Part shown: one piece after another, positions 10,369 to 18,223 of the stretch
Position numbering within the stretch: the first letter of the stretch is position 1
Layout of the letters: each line of letters starts with the position of its first letter
Source of the DNA: Hyphomicrobiales bacterium
Lineage (GTDB): Bacteria; Pseudomonadota; Alphaproteobacteria; Rhizobiales; Aestuariivirgaceae
Assembly: GCA_016710435.1 (NCBI GenBank)
Contig: JADJVV010000001.1
Span: forward strand, 1 to 64,000
Reading direction: 5' to 3'
Length of the DNA stretch: 64,000 bases
Notes under the pieces: model-generated
The model's database searches: none
What the model saw: only the letters and a program-made list of their open reading frames with translations
What the model was told of the DNA's origin: nothing
Position numbers and translations under genes: made by a program

Positions 10369-10734
10369 TCAGGCCGCTTCGCGTTCCACGGTCTCCAGGA
10401 TGCGGCCCACATCCACGGGCTTGCTGAAGACACCGAGCGCACCACCCTTCACCGCCTGATCGATGAGGTCGTCGGCGCTGTAGCCGGTCATGAAGTAGAC
10501 GCGCGCATCCGGGTTGAGACGCTTGATCTGCATGAAGCTGTCCACGCCATTCCTCTTCGGCATCATCACGTCGAAGAAGCCCACATCCACCTTGTTCAGG
10601 CTGAAAGCTTCGATGGCCTGCTCACCGTCATAGGCCACGATCACGCGATGGTTGTCCATGGCGAAGAGTTCGGCAAGCGACTCCGCATTGGCGGCATCAT
10701 CATCGACAACGAGGATATTCAACTGGCGGCTCAT
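10369..10734 (-). CDS. CheY-like single-domain response regulator
   Basis: A 121-residue receiver domain without any output domain. It shows the acidic pair VVDDD near residue 8, the phosphoacceptor aspartate in FFDVMMPKRNG near residue 55, the switch threonine in YFMTGYS and the conserved lysine in GVFSKPVD. The ATG at 10734 (MSRQLNILVV) is preferred over the in-frame codon at 10755 because AAAGGA lies five bases upstream. It sits between another receiver protein and the PAS kinase, so it probably takes phosphate from one or both local kinases. Without a DNA-binding part it must act by protein contact or phosphotransfer. Confidence 0.88.
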   Translation of the reverse strand: MSRQLNILVVDDDAANAESLAELFAMDNHRVIVAYDGEQAIEAFSLNKVDVGFFDVMMPKRNGVDSFMQIKRLNPDARVYFMTGYSADDLIDQAVKGGALGVFSKPVDVGRILETVEREAA

Positions 10735-10744
10735 GGGGGTCCTT

Positions 10745-11463
10745 TCACGCGGCAAGATGGGGAAGTCGGTTGAGCAGTTCGAGCGGATCGAACGGCTTGT
10801 TCAGGACACCGGTGACGCCGATGTCGCGCAGCAGGGGAAGATCATCGCTGTGGATCATCTGCGGCGGCGGAATGAGGAAGGCGGGACCGGTGTGCCCGAG
10901 GCCCTTGAATCCGGACAGAACGGACACCTCGTCGATCAGTGGCAGGCCCGTGTCGATCACCAGTATGTCGTCATTCACGGGCCACGGCCGCGTGCCGGCG
11001 CGGCGCACCATCTGGCAATTGCGGCCGGACGTGCTGAGGGCCGCATGAATGGAATCGCCCACAAGTTGTCCAGGCGCCAGCGGCGGTGCAAGCACCACGC
11101 CCCCGGCCCCACCTGCTCCGTGATGCTGAGGATCTCGTTCACATCAAACGGCTTATCAAGAACGCCCAGCGCGCCACCGCGGATCGCCTGCAGCAGCAGT
11201 TCCTCCACACTGTAGCCCGTCATCATGAACACCCGCGCCGAGGGCTTGAGGCGGCGGATTTCCAGAAAACTTTCCACGCCGTTCTTGCCCGGCATCATCA
11301 CGTCCATGAAGGCGACGTCAAATGTCTCGCGGCAATAGGCCGAGATGGCATCCTCACCTGAATGGACCACGCGCACGTTATGGCCTTCGATTTCGAACAA
11401 CTCGCCCAGCGAGTGGGCATTGTCGATATCGTCGTCAACAACAAGGATACTGAGGGCTGTCAT
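10745..11463 (-). pseudogene. Response regulator with two tandem receiver-like domains, one frameshift
   Basis: The first 125 residues are a canonical receiver domain: ILVVDDDIDNA, phosphoacceptor in FMDVMMPGKNG, MMTGYS, and lysine in GVLDKPFD. At about 11099 the frame breaks in a G run (GGGGCCGGGGGC); adding one G makes it continue as VGPGGVVLAPPLAPGQL. The continuation looks like a second, degenerate receiver: ILVIDTGLP could hold an aspartate and GVLNKPFDP a lysine, but the first acidic pair is missing. Total would be about 240 residues. The start ATG at 11463 overlaps the stop of the upstream kinase (TGATG), so the two are translationally coupled. As written the open frame ends at 10975. 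Confidence 0.75.
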
Positions 11464-13292
11464 CACGCGGCCTCCGTCATGCTTTGCATCCCGCCTTCAA
11501 CAGGCAGATGAATGTCGAACTGCGATCCCTTGCCGGCGACCGAGGAAACTTCGAGGTGGCCACCGTGCTGTTCCAGGATTTTCTCCACCGCAGGCAGGCC
11601 AAGGCCCGTGCCGAAACTCTTGGTGGTGTAGAGCGGCTCGCGGATCTTCGCGAGATTGTCAGCCGAAATTCCGGGCCCGTTGTCCGCCACGCGAATGACA
11701 ATATCCAGCCCCGCGCGGTGAGTGGAAATATCGAGCCGCGGATGCGCCGTGGCAAAGCGCGAGGGATCATCCCCCGTTCCCACCATCGCCTCGCAGGCAT
11801 TGTTGATGAGGTTGATGACGGCCCGCCGCAGGCGGCCGGGGTCAAATGGCACGAGAAGTTCACCAAGCCCCAATGTGCAGGTGATGTCCACGACTGCCGG
11901 CAGCCGCTGCGCTTCTTCCTCCACAGCCGCCGCCAGCCAGTTGTCCAGCTTGTCGGGCCGGCAGGTGAGTTGCTTGGTACGGGAGTAATCAAGCAACTGC
12001 GTGATGATGTCATCGCAGCGAGTCACACCCTTGTTGATGCGCTCGATCTGCGTTTCAACGCCCAGCCCCTTGCCTCTCACCTTGCGCTCGAGCAGGAAGG
12101 CCGAGGTGCGCACAGCGCCCAGAGGATTGCGGATTTCGTGGGCCACGGTCGCGGTCAACTGGCCGAGTTGTTCCATGCGGCCGCGCTTCACCAGTTCGTC
12201 CTGCGCCTGCTTCAGGCGCAGCATCTTGTCGGCGAGGTCGCGATTCAGTGCCGTCACTTCATCATTCACATGGGTGATGCGGTCGGCCATCGCCTCGGCC
12301 TCGACGCGCGCCTGGTCCGCCTGGCTCTTGGCCAGTTCCACATGATCCAGCCGCCGCAAGGTGGAACGGAACATGCCGATCGCCGCACCCGCACCCAGCA
12401 GCACACACAGCGCCACGATACCCATGTGCCAATACAGCTGGTTGCGCAGGTTCGCCGAACGCCGGTCGAGAAGCCCGGCGAGGCGTTGCATCGTCTGCTC
12501 CCACACGCCACGCTCCAAGCGGTATTTCTTGTTGGGGTCAAGCGTCTGCTGCGACAGCATCGTCAGCGACAGCCATTCCGCCCCGGGTTGCGAGGCAGCA
12601 ATCACGTCAAAGGTGAGCTTCACGTCGTCACTGATGGCATCCACCAGTTCGAGCGAGGTGTCATAGGTCGCGACATTGTTGCTGCTCGCCTGCGCCCGCA
12701 CCACCGACTTGCGCGTGCGCTCGATGGACTGCGCGAGATTGCCGAGATTATAGAGCAGCGATTTCACTTCCGTTGTGTCGATGCCGCTTGAAGCGATCGA
12801 CTCCTGCAGCGAGGCGTGCAGGCCGTGGAAACTGAGCAGCATCTCCGGCAGGTTCTGGATATTGGTCTGCGCCAGAAAAGTGGCTTCCGGTTCCGTATCA
12901 AGCAGCAGCGACGATTCGGTGCCGAGCACGCCGATGGCGCGCACCAGATGCGCCAGCTTCTCGCTGGTGCCGATGCTGGGTTCGCGCACGCGGCCCTTCA
13001 GTTCGTCATAGGCTGTCGCCATGCCGAGGTCAGCTGCAAGCGCATCGCCCTTCACCAGTTCATCGGCGCTCTTCTGCCCCGTGTACGTGCCATCCGCGAG
13101 GCCGATCGCCACCGGCATGATGATGTTGGCGAGGAGCACGCCCTTGCTCTCGCGATCGACGACGCTGATGTCGCGGCGAAGATTGTTGAGGGTCAGTTGG
13201 CTGAGCAGCAGGATGGGGACAAGAAGTACGCAGATGATTGCGGTAAGCCGCAAGCCCGCCACGCGTGATGCCATCGCCTTGACCAAGGTCAT
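11463..13292 (-). CDS. Membrane sensor histidine kinase
   Basis: Sensor kinase of about 609 residues. One membrane segment near the N-terminus (LTAIICVLLVPILLLSQLTL) is followed by a periplasmic region of about 270 residues with many helices. A second segment (MGIVALCVLLGAGAAIGMF) leads into a cytoplasmic coiled coil. The kinase core has the H-box VAHEIRNPLGAVRTSAF, N-box VINLINNACEAM, G1 DNGPGIS and G2 GTGLGLP, and matches the core of the PAS kinase downstream almost motif for motif, so one is a duplicate of the other. The ATG at 13292 or the one at 13274 may be used; a longer frame opens with a TTG at 13340. The ligand of the periplasmic domain is unknown. Confidence 0.88.
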   Translation of the reverse strand: MTLVKAMASRVAGLRLTAIICVLLVPILLLSQLTLNNLRRDISVVDRESKGVLLANIIMPVAIGLADGTYTGQKSADELVKGDALAADLGMATAYDELKGRVREPSIGTSEKLAHLVRAIGVLGTESSLLLDTEPEATFLAQTNIQNLPEMLLSFHGLHASLQESIASSGIDTTEVKSLLYNLGNLAQSIERTRKSVVRAQASSNNVATYDTSLELVDAISDDVKLTFDVIAASQPGAEWLSLTMLSQQTLDPNKKYRLERGVWEQTMQRLAGLLDRRSANLRNQLYWHMGIVALCVLLGAGAAIGMFRSTLRRLDHVELAKSQADQARVEAEAMADRITHVNDEVTALNRDLADKMLRLKQAQDELVKRGRMEQLGQLTATVAHEIRNPLGAVRTSAFLLERKVRGKGLGVETQIERINKGVTRCDDIITQLLDYSRTKQLTCRPDKLDNWLAAAVEEEAQRLPAVVDITCTLGLGELLVPFDPGRLRRAVINLINNACEAMVGTGDDPSRFATAHPRLDISTHRAGLDIVIRVADNGPGISADNLAKIREPLYTTKSFGTGLGLPAVEKILEQHGGHLEVSSVAGKGSQFDIHLPVEGGMQSMTEAA

Positions 13293-13416
13293 CTCCAAGA
13301 AACAGTGTGGGCATCGCGTCCCGGACCGCGAGGCAATCAAAAATCAGTGCTGGCCCGGCAAAATGGACGGGTTATGGTAAAGGGACTGTTAAAGATTTAA
13401 TGCACGCGGAGGTGGC

Positions 13417-13890
13417 ATGGACGGCAAGAGTGGCGGATGCCAATGCGGCGCAGTGCGCTATCATTTCAATGGCGCACTCGGCCGCGCCTCGATCTGTCAT
13501 TGCCGCATGTGCCAGAAGGCCTTTGGCAGTTTCGGCGCACCGCTCGTCAGCGTGCCGCATGAAGGTTTCACCTGGACACGCGGCAAGCCTGCGCTCTACC
13601 GCTCATCGGATCCTGTTGCGCGCGGCTTCTGTGCGGATTGCGGAACGCCGCTGTTCATGCAGGAAGACGGCGACAACCAAATCGAGATCGCCATCGGCAC
13701 GCTTGACGATCCCAATGCCGTGACGCTGGAAGGCCAGGTCGGCGTGGAGAGCAAGGTTGCGTGGTTCGACACCATGCCCGGCCTGCCAGCGGAAACGACG
13801 AACGAGAACAACCCCGCCGCGGCGCGGGGACGCTACCGGACGCATCAGCATCCCGATCACGACACAGAGCGCTGGCGATCGCAGACGTGA
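13417..13890 (+). CDS. GFA / CENP-V family zinc protein
   Basis: A 157-residue protein of the family named after glutathione-dependent formaldehyde-activating enzyme. Zinc ligands are visible in the usual order: GGCQCGAVRY near residue 7, CHCRMCQKAFG near 28 and FCADCGTPLF near 73, followed by the conserved IEIAIGTLDDP strand. Most family members have no proven activity, so the formaldehyde link should not be assumed even though a methylamine operon, which would release formaldehyde, lies further along. It stands alone, divergent from the kinase cluster and convergent with alaS. The frame is intact. Confidence 0.85.
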   Translation: MDGKSGGCQCGAVRYHFNGALGRASICHCRMCQKAFGSFGAPLVSVPHEGFTWTRGKPALYRSSDPVARGFCADCGTPLFMQEDGDNQIEIAIGTLDDPNAVTLEGQVGVESKVAWFDTMPGLPAETTNENNPAAARGRYRTHQHPDHDTERWRSQT

Positions 13891-13935
13891 TGATCCCCTC
13901 ATGACCCGCTTCAGGCGGGCCATCCATGGTGATCG

Positions 13936-16593
13936 TTAAAGGGCCGATTTGATCGCCGCGAGCGCATCGTCCGCCTTGGCGCCATCGGGGCCGCCGGCCT
14001 GGGCCATGTCGGGGCGGCCACCACCGCCCTTGCCGCCCATGGCTGCTGCACCGAGCTTCACCAGATCGATGGCGTTGACCTTGCCCGCGAGATCGGCCGT
14101 GACGCCGACAACCACGGCACCCTTGCCATCTTCCGATACCGCAACCAGCGCCACGACGCCCGAACCCACGGTCTTCTTGCCTTCATCGGCCAGCGGCTTC
14201 AAATCCTGCGGTGAAACGCCCTTGAGCACGCGCGCCATCAGTTTCACGCCATTCACCTCGGTGATGTCGCCACCGCTGCCCTTGGCACCGCCGCCCATGG
14301 CAAGCTGCTTGCGCGCCTCGGCCAGTTCGCGTTCCAGCTTGCGGTTTTCATCGAGGACTGTTTCGATGCGCGTGACGATATCCGCCTGCGGCACCTTGAG
14401 GGCCGCCGCAGCCGCCTGCACGCGCCGGTCCTGTGCTTCGAGATAAGCCCGCGCCGCCGCGCCCGCCAGCGCCTCGATGCGGCGCACGCCGGCAGAGACG
14501 GCACCTTCCGAGACGACCTTGATCAGGCCGATGTCGCCCGTGCGGCCCACATGCGTGCCGCCGCACAGTTCGAGCGAATAGATGGGGCGGCCCGCGCCAT
14601 GGGCATTGCGGCCCATGGAGACGACGCGCACTTCATCGCCATACTTCTCGCCGAACAGCGCCATGGCGCCTTCGCCGATGGCGGCATCGACGCTCATCAG
14701 CCGCGTTGTCACCGCATCGTTCTGCGTGACGATCTCGTTGGCGATCTGCTCGACCTCCGCCAGCTCCTCGCGGCTGATGGACTTGTTGTGCGAAATGTCG
14801 AAGCGCAGGCGGTTCGGTTCGACAAGCGAGCCCTTCTGCGCCACATGGGTGCCGAGCGTGAGGCGGAGCGCCTCATGCAGGAGATGCGTGGCCGAGTGAT
14901 GCTGCCGGTTGCCCGAGCGGCGCCCGTGATCGACAATGAGTTCGGCCGCGACGTTGAGTTTCACCTCGCCGCTTTCCACGGTGCCCATGTGCACGAACAC
15001 ATCGCCCGCCCGCTTCAGCGTGTCTGACACCTGGAACACCGCGCCATCGGCCGTCTTGATGACGCCGCGGTCGCCGGACTGTCCGCCGGACTCGGCGTAG
15101 AAGGGAGTCTGGTTGACGACGATGGCGCCCTGCTCGCCCGTCTTCAGGCTTGTCACCTGCTTGCCGTTGGCCACAAGCGCCGTGATGAGGCCTTCCGCCG
15201 TTTCCGTGTCGTAGCCGAGGAATTCCGTGGCGCCCAGCTTCTCGCGCAGTTCAAACCACACACTCTCGGTCTGCGCCTCGCCCGTGCCCTTCCAGGCGGC
15301 GCGCGCTTCGGCCTTCTGCTTTTCCATGGCCCCGTTGAATGCCGCTTCATCCACCGTGATGCCGCGCGACTTCAGCGCATCCTGCGTCAGGTCCAGCGGG
15401 AAGCCGTAGGTATCATAGAGCTTGAAGGCGGTGGTGCCGGAGAAGGTGCTGCCCTTCGCCAGGCTCGCCGATTCATCATCGAGTAGTCGCAGGCCGCGCT
15501 CCAGCGTCTTGCGGAAGCGGCCTTCCTCCAGGCGCAGCGTCTCGGTGATGAGATCCTGCGCGCGCACCAGTTCGGGATAGGCGGCACCCATCTCGCGCAC
15601 CAGCGCGGGCACCAGCTTCCACATCAGCGGTTCCTTCATGCCCAGCAGTTCGGCGTGGCGCATGGCGCGGCGCATGATGCGGCGCAGAACATAGCCGCGG
15701 CCTTCATTCGACGGCAGCACGCCATCGGCAATGAGGAAGGACGAGGCGCGCAAGTGATCGGCGATCACGCGGTTCGACGCCTTGGCCGCACCTTCGGCGG
15801 GCACATGGGTCTGGTCGATGATGGCGGCGATCAACGCCCGGAACAGGTCCGTCTCGTAGTTGTCGTGCGTGCCCTGCAGCACCGCGGCGATGCGCTCGAG
15901 ACCCATGCCGGTATCGATCGACGGACGCGGCAGGCTCACGCGGCCGCCGCCCGGCTGCTCCTCGAACTGCATGAACACGAGATTCCAGATTTCGATGAAG
16001 CGGTCGCCATCGGCATCCGCGCTGCCGGGAGGGCCACCCGGAATCTTGTCGCCGTGATCGAAGAAGATTTCCGAGCACGGACCGCAGGGCCCGGTGTCGC
16101 CCATGCGCCAGAAGTTGTCATTGGTCGGGATGCGGATGATGCGGCTGTCGGGAAGCCCTGCCACCTTCTTCCACAGGTCGAAGGCCTGGTCGTCGTCGTG
16201 GTAGACCGTGACGGTGAGCTTGTCCTTGGGCAGGCCGTATTCCTTCGTCACCAGTTCCCAGGCCCAGGCAATCGCATCCGGCTTGAAGTAGTCGCCGAAG
16301 GAAAAGTTGCCGAGCATTTCGAAGAAGGTGTGGTGGCGGGCGGTGTAGCCCACGTTGTCGAGGTCGTTGTGCTTGCCGCCGGCACGCACGCACTTCTGCG
16401 CCGTGGTGGCGCGGGTGTAGGGGCGCTTCTCCATGCCGGTGAAGACGTTCTTGAACTGCACCATGCCCGAGTTGGCGAACATGAGCGTCGGGTCGTTGCG
16501 CGGCACGAGCGGCGACGAAGCCACGATTTCATGGCCCTGACGCTTGAAGAAGTCGAGGAAGGTCGAACGGATCTGCGCAAGGCCGGCGGTCAT
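13936..16593 (-). CDS. alaS: Alanine--tRNA ligase
   Basis: Charges tRNA-Ala. At 885 residues it is full length. The class II catalytic core is N-terminal (IRSTFLDFFKRQGHEIVASS, FANSGMVQFKN, GDTGPCGPCSEIFFDHGD). The editing domain follows, with the zinc motif HHSATHLLHEAL near residue 555 and CGGTHV near 665. A C-Ala domain closes the protein, with a glycine-rich stretch (MGGKGGGGRPDMAQ) near the end. The ATG at 16593 matches the family start (MTAGLAQIRSTF). It is preceded by a 380-base non-coding stretch after recA and convergent with the GFA gene. No defects seen. Confidence 0.97.
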   Translation of the reverse strand: MTAGLAQIRSTFLDFFKRQGHEIVASSPLVPRNDPTLMFANSGMVQFKNVFTGMEKRPYTRATTAQKCVRAGGKHNDLDNVGYTARHHTFFEMLGNFSFGDYFKPDAIAWAWELVTKEYGLPKDKLTVTVYHDDDQAFDLWKKVAGLPDSRIIRIPTNDNFWRMGDTGPCGPCSEIFFDHGDKIPGGPPGSADADGDRFIEIWNLVFMQFEEQPGGGRVSLPRPSIDTGMGLERIAAVLQGTHDNYETDLFRALIAAIIDQTHVPAEGAAKASNRVIADHLRASSFLIADGVLPSNEGRGYVLRRIMRRAMRHAELLGMKEPLMWKLVPALVREMGAAYPELVRAQDLITETLRLEEGRFRKTLERGLRLLDDESASLAKGSTFSGTTAFKLYDTYGFPLDLTQDALKSRGITVDEAAFNGAMEKQKAEARAAWKGTGEAQTESVWFELREKLGATEFLGYDTETAEGLITALVANGKQVTSLKTGEQGAIVVNQTPFYAESGGQSGDRGVIKTADGAVFQVSDTLKRAGDVFVHMGTVESGEVKLNVAAELIVDHGRRSGNRQHHSATHLLHEALRLTLGTHVAQKGSLVEPNRLRFDISHNKSISREELAEVEQIANEIVTQNDAVTTRLMSVDAAIGEGAMALFGEKYGDEVRVVSMGRNAHGAGRPIYSLELCGGTHVGRTGDIGLIKVVSEGAVSAGVRRIEALAGAAARAYLEAQDRRVQAAAAALKVPQADIVTRIETVLDENRKLERELAEARKQLAMGGGAKGSGGDITEVNGVKLMARVLKGVSPQDLKPLADEGKKTVGSGVVALVAVSEDGKGAVVVGVTADLAGKVNAIDLVKLGAAAMGGKGGGGRPDMAQAGGPDGAKADDALAAIKSAL

Positions 16594-16721
16594 GGGCTCG
16601 GTGTCTCTTTCTGGAGGGGCGAAACGTGGGGGCGTCTATATGCGGGGGGCCGCGGCCTGTCCAGAATTCCCGTCCGGATTTGTTGCGGGCATTGCGCCAG
16701 CAATGACGCCCGCGCGGGCCG

Positions 16722-16764
16722 CCCACAACGAAAGACACCCCCGGCGGGGCAGCCAGGGGTGTCT
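16722..16764 (-). terminator. Hairpin with T-rich tail between recA and alaS
   Basis: Inverted repeat AGACACCCC (16733-16741) and GGGGTGTCT (16756-16764) with a 14-base loop. On the minus strand the stem runs into TCTTTCGTTG, so it is a plausible Rho-independent terminator upstream of alaS. Confidence 0.6.
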
Positions 16765-16936
16765 GGAGAGCGAGCGTGGGGCAGAAAATCCGGCAGGCTG
16801 CGAAACCGGGCCGGACCTTCAGGATGACGTCTCGCAAGTTTGGCCGGATAACGCAGGCCTTTCAGGATGCCCCGGACGGGTGGGAACATCCCGACGCAAA
16901 GGCCACCGGCCAAAAGGGGTTACGGGAAGGAAGCGG

Positions 16937-16957
16937 TCCGGACCAGTGCGGTCCGGA
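16937..16957 (-). terminator. Hairpin just after recA
   Basis: Perfect 8-bp stem TCCGGACC / GGTCCGGA with a 5-base loop, starting 18 bases beyond the recA stop. The following minus-strand sequence (CGCTTCCTTCC) is pyrimidine-rich but has no true T run, so termination strength is uncertain. Confidence 0.55.
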
Positions 16958-16974
16958 GCCAACAGCGGCCTGCC

Positions 16975-18042
16975 TCACTCGTCGTCGCCGGCCTCGGCAC
17001 CGCCCTTGTCGGCGATGCGGGCGGCAATGAGCCCGGCATTGGCGCGGATTGCGGCCTCGATGGTGTTGGCCATGTCCGGATTCTGGCGGAGGAAGGTCTT
17101 GGCGTTTTCACGGCCCTGCCCGATGCGCTCGCCATTGTGGGAGAACCACGAACCGGACTTCTCGACCACACCGGCCGTGACACCGAGATCGACCAGTTCG
17201 CCGACCTTGGAAATGCCTTCGCCGTACATGATGTCGAATTCCACCATCTTGAAGGGCGGCGCCACCTTGTTCTTGACCACCTTCACGCGGGTCTGGTTGC
17301 CCACCACCTCGTCGCGCTCCTTGATGGCGCCGATGCGGCGGATGTCGAGGCGCACGGAGGCGTAGAACTTGAGGGCGTTGCCACCCGTCGTCGTTTCGGG
17401 CGAACCGAACATGACGCCAATCTTCATGCGGATCTGGTTGATGAAGATCACCATGCAGTTCGACTTGGAGATGGAGGCCGTGAGCTTGCGCATGGCCTGG
17501 CTCATCAGGCGGGCCTGCAGGCCGGGCAGGGAATCGCCCATCTCGCCTTCCAGTTCCGCCTTCGGCGTGAGGGCGGCAACCGAGTCGACCACCAGCACCT
17601 CGATGGCACCGGAGCGCACCAGCGTATCGGCGATTTCCAGCGCCTGTTCGCCCGTGTCCGGCTGCGAGATCAGCAGGTCGTCGATGTTCACGCCCAGCTT
17701 CTTGGCATAAACGGGGTCGAGGGCATGCTCGGCGTCCACGAAGGCGCAGATGCCGCCCCTCTTCTGGGCTTCCGCCAGCACATGTAGCGCAAGGGTGGTC
17801 TTGCCGGAGGATTCCGGCCCGTAGATTTCAATGATGCGGCCCTTGGGAAGGCCACCAATGCCCAGCGCGATATCAAGCCCCAGCGACCCGGTGGAGATGG
17901 CTTCCACCTCCATGGCCTGGTTGGCTCCCAGCTTCATGATCGAGCCCTTGCCGAACGCCCGTTCGATCTGGCTCAGCGCAGCATCCAGCGCCTTGTTCTT
18001 GTCCATGGAATTCTCAACAACCCGGAGAGCAGCTTGACCCAT
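16975..18042 (-). CDS. recA: Recombinase RecA
   Basis: DNA strand exchange and SOS co-protease. The 355-residue protein has Walker A GPESSGKTTLALH near residue 75, Walker B VLVVDSVAALTPKAE, the DNA-binding loops MSQAMRKLTASISK and GSPETTTGGNALKFYAS, and an acidic C-terminus (GGAEAGDDE). The ATG at 18042 starts the alphaproteobacterial N-terminus MGQAALRVVENSMDKNKALD. An SOS box lies 87 bases upstream. The gene has its own promoter region although the export locus upstream runs in the same direction. Intact. Confidence 0.97.
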   Translation of the reverse strand: MGQAALRVVENSMDKNKALDAALSQIERAFGKGSIMKLGANQAMEVEAISTGSLGLDIALGIGGLPKGRIIEIYGPESSGKTTLALHVLAEAQKRGGICAFVDAEHALDPVYAKKLGVNIDDLLISQPDTGEQALEIADTLVRSGAIEVLVVDSVAALTPKAELEGEMGDSLPGLQARLMSQAMRKLTASISKSNCMVIFINQIRMKIGVMFGSPETTTGGNALKFYASVRLDIRRIGAIKERDEVVGNQTRVKVVKNKVAPPFKMVEFDIMYGEGISKVGELVDLGVTAGVVEKSGSWFSHNGERIGQGRENAKTFLRQNPDMANTIEAAIRANAGLIAARIADKGGAEAGDDE

Positions 18043-18128
18043 TGTTCCCGATCCTTATTTCACTGGGGTGGCGATGAAGCAATTGAACTGACAGACCCGG
18101 CAGCAAGTTCCACCGGTGTTTCTTGTAT

Positions 18129-18143
18129 GTTCTATTTTGGTTC
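18129..18143 (-). promoter_or_regulatory. LexA (SOS) box of recA, alphaproteobacterial direct-repeat type
   Basis: GTTCTATTTTGGTTC on the plus strand, which reads GAAC-N7-GAAC on the recA strand. This direct repeat with 7-base spacing is the known LexA operator of alphaproteobacteria and differs from the E. coli palindrome. Its place 87 bases before the recA start fits a promoter-overlapping operator. Confidence 0.85.
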
Positions 18144-18223
18144 CGTTTGCAAGTCCCCTTTTGCGCAGCGGGAAAAGCCCGTGCGCACAAAGGTTTGCCC
18201 AACGCTGCACTGATTCTGGGCGA

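Larger units (their letters stand above)
16594..16974. other. Non-coding interval between alaS and recA
   Basis: No gene was found here; open frames across it do not resemble any protein. It should hold the alaS promoter on the minus strand and contains two hairpins, listed separately, that probably end recA transcription. Confidence 0.6.

Noticed and set aside
13890..13935. Short GC-rich hairpin between the GFA gene and alaS as a shared terminator
   Set aside because: Stem of only five base pairs (CCCGC / GCGGG) and no T run on either strand.
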